Shown: positions 15,473-24,648, numbered from the stretch's first letter. The stretch is 38,178 nucleotides of DNA from Oscillatoriales cyanobacterium (GCA_004292515.1 RDXB01000096.1:1-38178); one strand, 5' to 3'. The notes: a model not told the origin generated them from the letters alone. Numbers and translations are program-made.

Positions 15473-15691
15473 ATGGCAAAAGCAGATTTACTCATCCTCT
15501 TAGGTACAAGAATTCGAGAGTTGCGGAAAGCCCGTGGCTTATCCCAAGAAGCTTTTGCTGCGGAGTGTGGATTAGACCGTACATACATTGGTGGAATTGA
15601 GCGTGGAGAGCGGAATGTTGCCATTCGTAATTTGGCATTGATTGCTAAAAGCTTAGGTATATCAATGTCAGAGTTACTGTCAGAACTTTAG
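15473..15691 (+). CDS. XRE-family controller (C) protein of the restriction-modification system
   Basis: A 72-residue single-domain HTH protein: [20 protein letters not shown], then [17 protein letters not shown] and [17 protein letters not shown]. Size and pattern match C proteins such as those of BamHI and PvuII systems. These bind C-boxes upstream of their own gene, first activating and then limiting nuclease expression. It lies 22 bp before the restriction endonuclease gene in the same direction, the standard C-R order, with the candidate C-box directly upstream. A general XRE repressor cannot be excluded, but the context strongly supports a controller. Confidence 0.88.
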   Translation: MAKADLLILLGTRIRELRKARGLSQEAFAAECGLDRTYIGGIERGERNVAIRNLALIAKSLGISMSELLSEL

Positions 15692-15713
15692 AAACGAGGA
15701 AGCTTTAAATTCA

Positions 15714-16313
15714 GTGAAAATAGTAGAAAGAATTGATGTCATCTGCCGTGGCAATGTTGATCAACTTGAAATTTGGCATAGGGCTTGTGCTGATACTGAC
15801 AAAGCCATCACGTTAATTGACTGGCCGCATGGCTCAGGAACTTTCAAGCTGAATCCTGGCACGACTAAGAATGCTAATGGTGTTAAGCCAATTAAGATAC
15901 CTGGAATTGTTAAGCTGCAAGAGCTTGGTTGGCAAACAGAGCGTTTACCCAAGCAACTAGCAGGAGTAAAAATGGGTAATTTGGATGCCATGCTTGAGAG
16001 TAAGGAAGGTGTCATTGGGTTTGAGTGGGAAACTGGAAATATTTCATCGATTCATCGCGCAGTCAATAAAATCTTGCTTGCAATATTTAATGGTGGCTTA
16101 GTAGCTGGAATATTAGTAGTCCCTGCTGAACCTATGCGCCAATATCTAACAGATCGCACTGGTAATGTAACTGAACTACGTCCATATTTTTCCCTATGGT
16201 CAGCAGTGCCTATTGGTGCTGGTGTATTCCGCATTGTTGTGGTGGAGCATGATGAATTAGATAGCAGTGTGCCTCTGATTCCCAAGGGAAAAGACGGAAT
16301 GGCATCACGCTAG
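15714..16313 (+). CDS. BamHI-type type II restriction endonuclease
   Basis: The 199-residue protein aligns with BamHI (213 residues) along most of its length, from memory: WPHGSGTFKLNP with NGVKPIK near the N-terminus, EWETGNISSIHRAVNK, QYLTDRTGN, ELRPYFSL, and the C-terminal VPLIPKGKDGM. The catalytic set of BamHI (E77, D94, E111, E113) corresponds to E76, D91, E104 and E106 here. All are present, so the enzyme looks intact. Recognition of GGATCC is inferred from the family. The start is GTG 15714. The gene is AT-rich and HIP1-free. Its TAG stop shares the palindrome CTAG (16310-16313) with the stop of the convergent methyltransferase gene. Confidence 0.9.
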   Translation: MKIVERIDVICRGNVDQLEIWHRACADTDKAITLIDWPHGSGTFKLNPGTTKNANGVKPIKIPGIVKLQELGWQTERLPKQLAGVKMGNLDAMLESKEGVIGFEWETGNISSIHRAVNKILLAIFNGGLVAGILVVPAEPMRQYLTDRTGNVTELRPYFSLWSAVPIGAGVFRIVVVEHDELDSSVPLIPKGKDGMASR

Positions 16314-17206
16314 CAAGGTTCATCAATCACATCGGTATTGAGATGATGATAGACTTCACCCTGCGTTAGCCGTTCAATAATCACATCACAATTTTCGATT
16401 TCTATTCCTATCCAATGGCGTTGTTTAGACTCACAAACGGCAAAGGTGGTTCCAGCACCACCAAAGGGATCGAGAACAACGTCACCAGGCAGCGTTGAAA
16501 TTTCGATGACACGCGAAAGTAGCTTGGTGGATAGTTGATTTGCCTGTCGTTTTTTGCTCTTGAATTTCCAGTGACGGACAGGAGATATATCACTCCAAAC
16601 GTCGGTAAGATTGACTCCTTTAGGATTCATTGAAGATCGATGACCACCATAATCCCTAATCTCACCACCACAATGCCGACAGATTGCAATGGGTGTTCGG
16701 ACCTTACGAAAAGTTTTGGGTTTATTACCCTTACTGTAGTAAATTAGACTGTAGTGAGATGGGTATAGCCTGCCGTTAATAGGCATACTCATTTTTATAT
16801 CTACCGCAATCCAGTGACGGAAGGTTAGTCCGATTCCAAGTAGATACGAACCCAATAAAATATTTCATTTCGGAAGATTATAAATAAAGAGCGAACCGCC
16901 AGGACGAAGAACTCTTTCACACTCAGCAATCCATGAGTGCATCCAATTAATATAGTCGCTTTCACTTAACTGATCGTTGACTGTTTTGCCATATTGCTTA
17001 CCCAAATTAAATGGTGGATCTGCAAAGACTGTATCAACAGATTCACTTTCAATATGCTTTAGAATTTCTAGGCAATCGCCCTGGAATAGAATACCTAATC
17101 CTGTGTTGAGTATCGGTTTCGGGCATAGAGGATGAATAATACCTTGCGGTTTCCACCGAGTGGTACTGAACTCTAAGGATTGCTGTCTGTATTTGGCTTC
17201 AGGCAT
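16310..17206 (-). pseudogene. Beta-class DNA methyltransferase, interrupted by an in-frame TGA
   Basis: Partner of the BamHI-type nuclease, convergent with it. The 5' part (17206-16865) has the catalytic motif FADPPFNLGK and GGSLFIYNLPK, then TGA at 16867-16865. The same frame continues past the stop as NILLGSYLLGIGLTFRHWIA, then LYPSHYSLIYYSKG, a CRHCGGEIRDYGGH zinc-finger-like motif, VNLTDVWSDI, and the AdoMet motif DPFGGAGTT. Homologues read PKWN at the break, so one TGG to TGA change explains it. Everything else looks intact. Motif order (DPPF before FGG) marks the beta class; DPPF is more typical of adenine-N6 enzymes. A TTG at 16855 could restart translation and give a split enzyme. Sequencing error is also possible. 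Confidence 0.88.
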
Positions 17207-17492
17207 TAGCAAGCGCAGCGATATAAGCGATGATGACTATATGTATCACTTTGGCTGAGGGAATGTCAATCACTGGGCTGAGAGAATGTCAGGATTAGGT
17301 GATGATGAACAGGTAGAAGCCTTGTTGTGTAAGCAGTTGTTCTAAAGAAATTCCCCCTCACAGGCACGACCAAAAGAAGCAACGATCGCCCGGTGATTCC
17401 AGGGATGATCGGTTAAACCTGAAGGAGGCGCGATCGCCCGGTATCAGCCATTAGTCGCGATCGCCCTCACGAAGCACTGGGGAGATTTCTGG
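17207..17492. other. Intergenic region after the restriction-modification island
   Basis: No gene is seen. Two direct copies of GGCTGAG(G/A)GAATGTCA (about 17252 and 17275) stand 23 bp apart, and GATCGCCCGGT occurs twice. HIP1 octamers reappear at 17430 and 17457, marking the return to typical host sequence. The direct repeats may be a remnant of an element end. Confidence 0.45.
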
Positions 17493-17744
17493 ATGGATGG
17501 TCTCTACACCTTGGCCAACGATGTGGTGTTGGAGCAAGTGTTGGCGCTGCTCAACAGCATCGAAGCCAATGCCGGTCGGCGGGCTGATGGCAGTCCTGAC
17601 CCGGTGATCATTTGCCCCTACGATGATTGGCTCGATCGCCTGTGGGCTACTATTGCCGATCGCCCCCATGTGCAACTTTGGGATGACCCAGCAGAAAGTA
17701 GGATGGGCATTGCCCACCTATGCCTATGGCTCATTCATTGCTAA
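17493..17744 (+). pseudogene. N-terminal fragment of a possible glycosyltransferase-like gene, cut by a repeat
   Basis: About 68 codons read as genuine protein: GLYTLANDVVLEQVLALLNS, IEANAG, then VIICPYDDWLDRL and RPHVQLWDDPAE. This resembles the N-terminus of a cyanobacterial family that I recall as a GT-A-like sugar transferase (LLNSI followed by a PYDD/PFDD motif), usually around 300 residues. The reading then runs into GTAGGATGGGCATTGCCC (17697 onward), a repeat end, and stops after about 15 unrelated residues. The remainder of the gene is absent from the window, so this is a truncated remnant. The family name is low-confidence. Confidence 0.55.
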
Positions 17745-17833
17745 AACAATTTGACTGCACTGTGGTCAGCAGCAACTATTGCTTTAAGCATGAAACTATT
17801 TGACTAGATAGTAGTGGTCAATGCCCGCCCTAC
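17697..17833. mobile_element. MITE-like repeat with GTAGG-TGGGCATTG ends
   Basis: The left end GTAGGATGGGCATTGCCCACC and the right end GGTCAATGCCCGCCCTAC are inverted relatives enclosing about 100 bp without an open frame. The left end truncates the gene fragment before it; the right end supplies the TAG stop of the minus-strand gene after it. A single related hairpin occurs at 28983-29000. Confidence 0.6.
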
Positions 17834-18480
17834 TCGCTTTTACGCTGTTCTACTGCCTCACGCAAAGTGACAAAGTCTCTGCCCGTTTCAGTTGTCCATA
17901 CATACTCTGACAGATTCTCACCACGCTCAGGAATTCTGCCAATAACGTTGTCTTTTACTTCTATATAGCCAATAACCCGAAGGTAACGAAGTTCACGATC
18001 TAGAATTCCATTAGGCTTTTTATGATATTTACCAAATTGACCTGATGCTATCTTCTTTAAGCTTGTGTATAGATCAGAACCCATCGAAAGCAATAATAAA
18101 TTATTGATCTGATCCTGATTGGCTTCAATTTTAGCCTGAGCTTCTTTTAAGTCATCTTCGGCTGCTTTCAACCTTGAATTTAGATCATTAATCTTCTCCT
18201 CATTTGCCTCGGTTTTAGTGTAGGTTTCTATCAAATTATTTTCAGTGATCTTGAGCCTGGCGCTGATACTGTCTAGCTCAATCTGTTGTTCACCTCTTTT
18301 GTTGAGTCTGGCTTTTATGATGTCCTCAAGTTTAAAAGACCAGATCAAGAGAGTCGTAATAGCAACAATGGCGAGCAGAAGACCTGTAGAAGACTGAGTT
18401 GTTAGTAGCTTAATGAGCAGAACTATGTCAACCATAGCTACTCCAATCAAAACTACCCATGACTTAGTTGATGACATCAT
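17830..18480 (-). CDS. Membrane-anchored coiled-coil protein with winged-helix-like C-terminus
   Basis: A 216-residue protein not recognised as a known family. It has two N-terminal membrane segments (about residues 8-27 and 33-50). A heptad-like coiled coil rich in E, K, N and I follows (about 55-130, with KTEANEEKINDLNSRL and AQAKIEANQDQINNL). The C-terminal domain (about 135-205) looks like a winged helix: SDLYTSLKKIASG, then LDRELRYLRVIGYIEV and YVWTTETGRDFVTL. The gene is AT-rich and free of HIP1 octamers, so it was probably acquired recently. Its TAG stop lies in the end of a repeat (GTAGGGCGGGCATTG on this strand), so the original C-terminus may have been altered. Possible roles are signalling or defence, but nothing in the sequence decides this. 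Confidence 0.7.
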   Translation of the reverse strand: MMSSTKSWVVLIGVAMVDIVLLIKLLTTQSSTGLLLAIVAITTLLIWSFKLEDIIKARLNKRGEQQIELDSISARLKITENNLIETYTKTEANEEKINDLNSRLKAAEDDLKEAQAKIEANQDQINNLLLLSMGSDLYTSLKKIASGQFGKYHKKPNGILDRELRYLRVIGYIEVKDNVIGRIPERGENLSEYVWTTETGRDFVTLREAVEQRKSE

Positions 18481-18957
18481 TGCTGTTTGATAGCCTTCTT
18501 TGCTGAATCAACTCAATTGCTTTAATTTACAGGTAGTGCCGTCATTCAGTAATGATGAGCCAGTGAAAGTTCTGTGGGGTAGGCGATCGGTTACCGAAAA
18601 TCATTACCTCACAAGCACTACTTGATTTTAGAGTGCTGCTGCTCTCAGAGGATGTTTGAAAAACCAAAATTGATACTCGGCACGCCCCATCGATCGAAGC
18701 AGACAAGGGACTTGGGCATCTTGCCCCCACGACGATTGGTACTTGACCCGAGCCAAAAGATTCTTTTCAGATCTCCTCTCATCCCAATTTTGATTGCCAA
18801 TGCTACAAATGCTGACCTGGAATCCTTCCTGGCTCTAGATCTTGTGTAGCGTGAATTCACAAAATTGGTATCAGTTCCAATCGCTGGGCTAACCATCACC
18901 TCCCATTACCTTGTGGGGGATTGGAGCATAGTCCCTGAGTACCCCGCTTTGAGATGG
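18481..18957. other. Intergenic region containing a Rep-A copy
   Basis: No gene. The Rep-A copy at 18644-18781 occupies the centre. The remainder (to the mnmE stop at 18958) shows no recognisable structure. Confidence 0.6.
18644..18781. mobile_element. Rep-A repeat
   Basis: The left end CTCAGAGGATGTTTGAAAAA and the right end TTTTCAGATCTCCTCTCA are inverted. The interior has TTGATACTCGGCACGCCCCA and a degenerate palindrome (AAGGGACTTGGGCATCTTG). Confidence 0.75.
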
Positions 18958-20370
18958 TTATTTGCCAATGCAAAAGCGGCTGAAAATTCGATCGAGCACC
19001 GATTCTGTCACCTCTTCGCCGGTAATTTCCCCCAGGGCTTGGATCGCTTCTCGTAAGTCGATCGTCCAAAAATCTAGAGGCAAGTTCTGGGCCATGGTGT
19101 CGGTCACGCGGCCGATCGCCTGTTGCGCCCGCAACAGGGCCGCCGCCTGCCGTTGATTAATCGCTAAGTCTAGATCCGCCGCCCGCAGATCACCCGATCG
19201 GGCAATTTGCAAAATCGCCTGTTCCAAATCCTCAATGCCGCGCCCTTCGGAGGCGGCCGTGTAGACCACTTGGGCAAACTCGGTCGGCCACAGGGGGGGC
19301 ACTAGTTCCGGGGGCACTAAGTCGATTTTGTTCACCACCAAAATGGTTGGGGGCAAGGGCTGGTCGGGGTCGGCTGTGCGAATTTGCTCATAGATGGTGC
19401 GATCGCCCCCTGTCCAACCCCGAGGCGCTTCGATCGTCAGCAACAGGAGATCCGCCGATCGCGCGGCCTGGCGCGATCGCTCCACGCCGATTTTTTCGAC
19501 CCTGTCTTCTGTGTCGCGAATGCCGGCCGTGTCCAGCACTTGGATGGGAATGCCACCCACCACCAGCCGCGATTCCACCACATCCCGCGTGGTTCCTGGC
19601 AAGTCGGTGACGATCGCCCGATCGCTGCGGCTCCAGGCATTCAGCAAACTGGACTTGCCCGCGTTGGGTCGGCCCACGATCGCCACCTTCAGGCCGCTGC
19701 GGAGTAATTCCCCCCGATCGGCTGTGGCTAGCCAGCGATCGATTTGGCCGGCAATGTCCCGCAAACCCTGGGCCAACTCCGGCAGATTCAGGGGCGGCAA
19801 GTCTTCCTCAAAGTCAATCCGGGCTTCGATTTCGGCCAGCCAGTCCATGCAACTCGATCGGAGCGATCGAATCGGCTGGGCCAACTTGCCTTGGATGCCG
19901 GCCAAAGCGGCCTGGGCGGCTTGGGGCGACTGGGCTCCCACCAAGTCCGCCACGCTTTCGGCTTGGGTGAGGTCGATCCGGCCGTTCAAAAAGGCTCGCA
20001 GCGTAAATTCTCCCGGCTGGGCCAGGCGTGCCCCCTGTTGCAAACAAAGCTGTAAGACCCGCTGCACAACGATCATGCCGCCATGACAATGCAACTCCAC
20101 CAAATCTTCGCGGGTGTAGGTGCGGGGCGCTGCCATCAGCAACAACAGCGCCTCATCGATCGTTTCGCCTGTGGCCGGATCGCTCAAATGGCCATACAAA
20201 ATTCGGTGGCTTTCCCAGGGCTGCTGGCCGGGGGCCCGAAAAATGACCCGCGCGATCGGCCAAGCTTCTGGCCCCGACAGCCGCACAATACCCACACTGC
20301 CTTGTTGGGGCACGATCGCCGTAGCGATCGCCGCGATCGTGTCCTGTGCCATTGCAGATGCACCGGCCAT
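18958..20370 (-). CDS. mnmE: tRNA modification GTPase MnmE
   Basis: With MnmG, it installs the (carboxymethyl)aminomethyl group on the wobble uridine of certain tRNAs, using GTP and a folate-derived carbon. The product is 470 residues. The N-terminal folate-binding domain contains [20 protein letters not shown] and the LVELHCHGG motif. The G domain has [23 protein letters not shown] and NKID. The protein ends in the diagnostic CIGK with the catalytic Cys. I chose ATG 20370 because AAGGAG lies seven bases upstream and the sequence then matches the family. The frame is open for 42 more codons, but that extension is read through a Rep-A repeat and is not homologous to MnmE. Confidence 0.97.
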   Translation of the reverse strand: MAGASAMAQDTIAAIATAIVPQQGSVGIVRLSGPEAWPIARVIFRAPGQQPWESHRILYGHLSDPATGETIDEALLLLMAAPRTYTREDLVELHCHGGMIVVQRVLQLCLQQGARLAQPGEFTLRAFLNGRIDLTQAESVADLVGAQSPQAAQAALAGIQGKLAQPIRSLRSSCMDWLAEIEARIDFEEDLPPLNLPELAQGLRDIAGQIDRWLATADRGELLRSGLKVAIVGRPNAGKSSLLNAWSRSDRAIVTDLPGTTRDVVESRLVVGGIPIQVLDTAGIRDTEDRVEKIGVERSRQAARSADLLLLTIEAPRGWTGGDRTIYEQIRTADPDQPLPPTILVVNKIDLVPPELVPPLWPTEFAQVVYTAASEGRGIEDLEQAILQIARSGDLRAADLDLAINQRQAAALLRAQQAIGRVTDTMAQNLPLDFWTIDLREAIQALGEITGEEVTESVLDRIFSRFCIGK

Positions 20371-20713
20371 GTTGCTCCTTGCTGACTGACGGCAATTGAT
20401 GGATGAGCCTTGGAGGATGCTTAAAAAGCCACAATCGATACGCAGCTCGCCCGAATGATCGACGAAGACAAGGGGCTTAAGCCCCTTGTTCTTCACGACT
20501 ATGGGTGCTTGGTAAGTGCTTCAAGATACTTTTCAGACATCCTCTCAGATGGGCCTTGCGGGAATACCAGCTCAATTATTCCTCAATCATTCAATTAGGT
20601 TAGGCCAGTTTTTCCAAGCGGAAACTGACGCAAGCTCCTAAAATAGCCAACGTCTGCGGCCACGATCGCCCATCGACTACGATCAAAGCTTGCCTACCCT
20701 TCTTGTCCGTCCC
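20371..20713. other. Divergent mnmE-clpB intergenic region with a Rep-A copy
   Basis: No gene. The Rep-A copy at 20413-20548 sits between two divergently transcribed genes, 43 bp from the mnmE start, so the promoters lie beside or inside it. No CIRCE heat-shock operator was seen upstream of clpB. Confidence 0.6.
20413..20548. mobile_element. Rep-A repeat in the mnmE-clpB divergent promoter region
   Basis: The left end GAGGATGCTTAAAAAGCC and the right end ACTTTTCAGACATCCTCTC are inverted. A perfect palindrome AAGGGGCTTAAGCCCCTT lies at 20470-20487. A good reference copy for the family. Confidence 0.82.
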
Positions 20714-23665
20714 ATGCAGCCCACCGACCCCAACCAGTTCACCGAAAAAGCCTGGGAAGCGATCGTCAATTCCCAAGAAGTGGCGCGCCGGATGCGGCAA
20801 CAAAACCTGGAAGTGGAGCATGTGATTCTGGCGCTGCTGGAAATTAACGATACGGCGGCCGTGGTGCTCGAACGGGCCAAGCTCGACCCGGCCCAGGTGA
20901 CGAAGCAACTGGAAAACTTTGGCCAACGCCAATCGCGGGGTGGTGCAAGCGACCAGCTCTACTTGGGGCGTGGGTTGGATGCGATGCTCGATCGCGCTGA
21001 TGTGGCCCGCGAGTCCTGGGGCGATCGGGAAATTGGCATTGATCACCTGTTGTTGGCCTTTGCCGATGACGATCGAGTGGGGCGCAAGGTGTTGCGATCG
21101 CTGCGGGTTGATCCGCAAGATCTCGAAGCCGCGATCCGCGACATTCGCAACAGCATCAAGGCCCAAGAGCGCGCCGCCACCAGCGATCGCCCCGGCGACG
21201 ACCCCAGCGGCGGCCGCAATGAAGAAAATCCCCTAGAAGCACTCGATCGGTTTGGGCGCGACCTGACCGAGCAGGCCAAAGACGGAAAGCTCGACCCGGT
21301 GATCGGCCGCGATGAGGAAATTCGCCGCGTGATCCAAGTGCTGTCGCGCCGCAGCAAAAATAACCCCGTGTTGATTGGCGAACCGGGCGTGGGCAAAACC
21401 GCCGTCGTCGAAGGGCTGGCCCAACGGATCATCAATGGTGATGTGCCCGAATCTCTGAAAAATCGCCGGTTGATCGTGCTCGATATGGGCAGCTTGATTG
21501 CCGGAGCCAAGTTTCGCGGCGAATTTGAAGAGCGGCTGCGCTCCGTGTTGCGGGCCGTTACCCACTCGGGCGGCTCCGTGGTGCTGTTCATCGATGAGCT
21601 ACACACGATCATTGGCACGGGTTCTGGCCAAAGCAGCGCCATGGATGCGGGCAGTTTGCTGAAACCGATGCTAGCCCGGGGCGAACTGCGCTGCATTGGG
21701 GCCACTACCCTGGACGAGTACCGCACCCACGTCGAAAAAGACCCGGCCCTGGAGCGGCGGTTCCAGCAAGTGTTGGTCGAAGAACCGACGATCGATGTGA
21801 CCGTTTCGATTTTGCGAGGACTGAAAGAGCGCTACGAAGTCCACCATGGCGTGAAGATTTCCGATGCGGCTTTGGTGGCCGCCACCCAGCTTTCTAATCG
21901 CTACATTCCCGATCGCTTCTTGCCCGACAAGGCGATCGATGTGGTGGATGAAGCCGCCGCCAAATTAAAAATGGAAATCACCTCCAAACCGGTGGAGTTG
22001 GAGACGATCGAACGGCGGTTGCGCCAACTGGAAATGGAGCGCTTGTCGTTGCAAGGGGAAACGGCCTCGCGCGATCGGCTGCTGCGAATTGAAGCGGAAA
22101 TCGAAGACCTGCAATTGCGCCAAACGGAGCTCGATCAGCAATGGCATGGCGAAAAGGAATTGCTCGATGAAATTAGCGCCCTGAAAGAGCAAGAAAGCAC
22201 CCTTCAAAAACAGGTAGATCAAGCCGAGCGCGATTACGATTTGAACCTGGCAGCGCAATTAAAATACGGCGATTTGGAACGGATTCAAGAGGAGCGGGCC
22301 GCCAAAGAAGCCCAACTCTTGGCGATTCAAGCCCAGATGGCTGTGCCCATGTTGCGCGAACAAGTGACCGAAGCCGACATTGCCGAAGTAGTCGCCAAAT
22401 GGACGGGCATTCCGGTGAATCGCCTAATGGAATCGGAGCGCCAAAAGCTGTTGCATTTGGAGCGCTATTTGCACGATCGAGTGATTGGCCAACAGGAAGC
22501 GATTTCCGCTGTGGCCGCCGCCATTCGTCGCGCTCGGGCTGGCATGAAAGATCCCGGCCGCCCGATCGGTTCCTTCCTATTCTTGGGGCCAACGGGCGTG
22601 GGCAAAACGGAACTGGCCCGCGCCTTGGCCGAGCTGCTGTTTGATAGTGAAGATGCCATGATTCGGATTGATATGTCCGAATATATGGAGAAACAAAATG
22701 TGTTGCGCTTGGTCGGTGCGCCCCCTGGCTATGTGGGCTATGAAGCGGGCGGCCAGCTGACCGATGCGGTGCGGCGGCATCCCTACTCGGTGATTTTGTT
22801 TGATGAAGTGGAAAAGGCGCACCCGGATATTTTTAATATCCTGCTGCAAGTGCTCGATGATGGGCGCTTAACGGATGGTCAAGGGCGCGTGGCAGACTTC
22901 CGCAACACGATTTTGATCATGACCAGTAACCTGGGCAGCGAGCATATTCTGAAGTCAAGTTTGGAAGCGGAAGGCTATGACGAAATGCGCGATCGCGTTT
23001 TGCAAGCCCTGCGATCGCACTTCCGCCCTGAGTTTTTGAATCGGATTGATGAAACGATCATTTTTGAGGCCCTTTCTAAGGTTCATTTGCGCCACATTGT
23101 CTCGATTCAAATGAAGCGGATCGAGCGGCTGTTGGCGGATCAAAAAATTGCGATCGCCCTGTCGGAATCGGCCACCACCTACATTGCTGATGTGGGCTAT
23201 GACCCGGTGTATGGGGCGCGTCCGTTGAAGCGGGCGATCCAGAAGGAGTTGGAAAACCCGATCGCCGACAAAATCTTGGCGGGGGAATTTCTTGAAGGCG
23301 ACACGATCGAAGTGGAAGCGATCGAACTGAACGGCCAAAGCAGCTTGGTGTTTCGCAGCCATTCGCCCCATCGATCGGATCTCCCGGCGATCGACCGGCC
23401 GGCCGCTGAGGCTGCTCCCGAACCCATCGGGGCGATCGCGGCGGGGGTTGTGGAGGCGATCGATCCGGAAATCGTGCCAGATTTTGCCCCGGCGATCAAC
23501 CCAGAAATCGACCCAGAAATCAACCCAGAAATCAACCCGGAACTGGCCCCTCAGATCGTGCTTACGCCGGAGTTGGAGCCGGATGATCCGCCCCTAATTC
23601 CGACCAGCAAAATGTCAGAGCCGGTCTTTTCGACTGGGTTCTACGACGAAGACGAAGAAGCCTAG
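20714..23665 (+). CDS. clpB: ATP-dependent chaperone ClpB (Hsp104 family)
   Basis: Hexameric AAA+ disaggregase that works with DnaK to extract proteins from aggregates. ATG 20714 gives the family N-terminus [17 protein letters not shown]; the frame runs a few codons further upstream. The product is 983 residues. It has an N-domain (1-150) and AAA1 with Walker A GEPGVGKT (222-229) and [12 protein letters not shown] coiled-coil M domain follows (about 430-545, with the typical QLEMERLSL and ISALKEQE stretches), then AAA2 with Walker A GPTGVGKT (625-632). The canonical part ends near [12 protein letters not shown] ~100-residue acidic Pro/Glu/Ile-rich tail follows, absent from most ClpBs, containing four 12-nt tandem units (23495-23542). 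The tail is probably disordered. Cyanobacteria often have two ClpBs; which one this is cannot be settled here. Confidence 0.96.
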   Translation: MQPTDPNQFTEKAWEAIVNSQEVARRMRQQNLEVEHVILALLEINDTAAVVLERAKLDPAQVTKQLENFGQRQSRGGASDQLYLGRGLDAMLDRADVARESWGDREIGIDHLLLAFADDDRVGRKVLRSLRVDPQDLEAAIRDIRNSIKAQERAATSDRPGDDPSGGRNEENPLEALDRFGRDLTEQAKDGKLDPVIGRDEEIRRVIQVLSRRSKNNPVLIGEPGVGKTAVVEGLAQRIINGDVPESLKNRRLIVLDMGSLIAGAKFRGEFEERLRSVLRAVTHSGGSVVLFIDELHTIIGTGSGQSSAMDAGSLLKPMLARGELRCIGATTLDEYRTHVEKDPALERRFQQVLVEEPTIDVTVSILRGLKERYEVHHGVKISDAALVAATQLSNRYIPDRFLPDKAIDVVDEAAAKLKMEITSKPVELETIERRLRQLEMERLSLQGETASRDRLLRIEAEIEDLQLRQTELDQQWHGEKELLDEISALKEQESTLQKQVDQAERDYDLNLAAQLKYGDLERIQEERAAKEAQLLAIQAQMAVPMLREQVTEADIAEVVAKWTGIPVNRLMESERQKLLHLERYLHDRVIGQQEAISAVAAAIRRARAGMKDPGRPIGSFLFLGPTGVGKTELARALAELLFDSEDAMIRIDMSEYMEKQNVLRLVGAPPGYVGYEAGGQLTDAVRRHPYSVILFDEVEKAHPDIFNILLQVLDDGRLTDGQGRVADFRNTILIMTSNLGSEHILKSSLEAEGYDEMRDRVLQALRSHFRPEFLNRIDETIIFEALSKVHLRHIVSIQMKRIERLLADQKIAIALSESATTYIADVGYDPVYGARPLKRAIQKELENPIADKILAGEFLEGDTIEVEAIELNGQSSLVFRSHSPHRSDLPAIDRPAAEAAPEPIGAIAAGVVEAIDPEIVPDFAPAINPEIDPEINPEINPELAPQIVLTPELEPDDPPLIPTSKMSEPVFSTGFYDEDEEA
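23495..23542 (+). repeat. Four 12-nt in-frame tandem units in the clpB tail
   Basis: Units of type ATCAACCCAGAA encode [16 protein letters not shown]. Near identity at the DNA level points to recent slippage in a region free to change. Confidence 0.9.
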
Positions 23666-23722
23666 CGATCGCCCCGTGAACCCACACCACCCTGTGGCGA
23701 TTGCCCTGTGCTCTCCCGTGTT

Positions 23723-23795
23723 AGGCGATTGCTCGTGATTGCTTGTGATTGTGATTGTGCTTGTGATTTGCTTGTGATTACTCGTGATTGCTTGT
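23723..23795. repeat. Degenerate TTGTGATTGC-type repeats
   Basis: About six imperfect copies of TGCTTGTGATT or CTCGTGATTG lie between the convergent clpB and aminotransferase genes. Irregular spacing and variable units rule out a CRISPR array. Confidence 0.7.
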
Positions 23796-23817
23796 AGTGG
23801 CGGGTTGGGTCGCTGGG

Positions 23818-24648
23818 CTAGGCGTGATAAAGAGATTGCAAATCCACCACCGGGGCAATCTCAAACCGGCGATGATCGCCTCGATCCAGCAGCGTGTGGA
23901 TCGGCACCACTTCCACCGCGCTGTTGGAATAGGCGATCGCCTCTAACTGGTCTACCCAATCGGCCGTCCAAGGGCGATCGACCACCACCGGCCGCCCCGC
24001 CCGTTGTAGTTGCCGAATCAAGTGCGATCGGGCAATCCCTGGCAGACAGTCGCCCAAGGGTGGCGTGTACCAAACCCCATCCCGCAGGCCCCAAAGGTTG
24101 CCGGTACTGGTTTCCAGCCAGCGATCGTTTTGGTCAATCAAAATCGCTTCGGTGGCCGCTTCTGGCCCCGTGCCTAGGTCGATCGCCTGGGTTTGGGCCG
24201 CCCGCAATGCCAGCCAACAGGGAAAGTAGTTGCCGGTTTTGTGGGTGGCGATCGCCCGACGATATTGAGGTTCACGGGCCAGCCAGGCCACGATCCCTTG
24301 GGCTTGCTTGCGATCGAGCTGGTCGGGCAGTTGACGGCCCATCACCCACTCGCGCCCATCGGCAAATAGCGTCACCCGCAACACCGGGTAGCGATCGGCC
24401 AGCAGCCGGGCCCCGGTTTCCACAGCCACCCAATCCGGTTGGGGCAGGCCCAGTTGCTCGCGGGTTTGGCGCAGGCGATCGCAGTGGGCCGCCCATTGGG
24501 TCAGGGGCGCATCGAGGCGGCGATCGTAAACCCGCAAGGTGCTGAAGGTGGTGGCCCCAAACATCAGACCGGGATCGGTCGCGTCTAAGGTGATTGTTGA
24601 TTGTTCCAACAGCTGACCCGCATACCATTGGGCACATTGGGCAAACAT
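23818..24648 (-). CDS. Class IV aminotransferase family protein, probable aminodeoxychorismate lyase
   Basis: PLP enzyme of fold type IV. The 276-residue product has the catalytic lysine in ATHKTGNYFP (K137). The cofactor-binding ETSTGNLWGL motif follows at about residue 200, then a family-typical segment reading DCLPGIARSHLI. Short length and the lyase-like motif favour 4-amino-4-deoxychorismate lyase (folate synthesis, PabC type) over branched-chain aminotransferase, but D-amino-acid transaminase activity is also possible within this family. I chose ATG 24648; a TTG lies two codons upstream. Divergent from the SafE-like gene, with about 180 bp between the starts. No pabA/pabB neighbour. Confidence 0.85.
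   Translation of the reverse strand: MFAQCAQWYAGQLLEQSTITLDATDPGLMFGATTFSTLRVYDRRLDAPLTQWAAHCDRLRQTREQLGLPQPDWVAVETGARLLADRYPVLRVTLFADGREWVMGRQLPDQLDRKQAQGIVAWLAREPQYRRAIATHKTGNYFPCWLALRAAQTQAIDLGTGPEAATEAILIDQNDRWLETSTGNLWGLRDGVWYTPPLGDCLPGIARSHLIRQLQRAGRPVVVDRPWTADWVDQLEAIAYSNSAVEVVPIHTLLDRGDHRRFEIAPVVDLQSLYHA

Noticed and set aside
17252-17290. Direct repeats resembling transposon ends near the restriction island
   Set aside because: Two copies of a GAATGTCA-type motif suggest an element end, but no partner end, target duplication or transposase is visible.
20371-20496. 42-codon N-terminal extension of MnmE
   Set aside because: It is read through a Rep-A repeat; ATG 20370 has a proper ribosome binding site and matches the family start.
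23723-23795. Possible CRISPR-like repeats
   Set aside because: Units are short, imperfect and directly adjacent, with no spacers of regular length and no cas genes.
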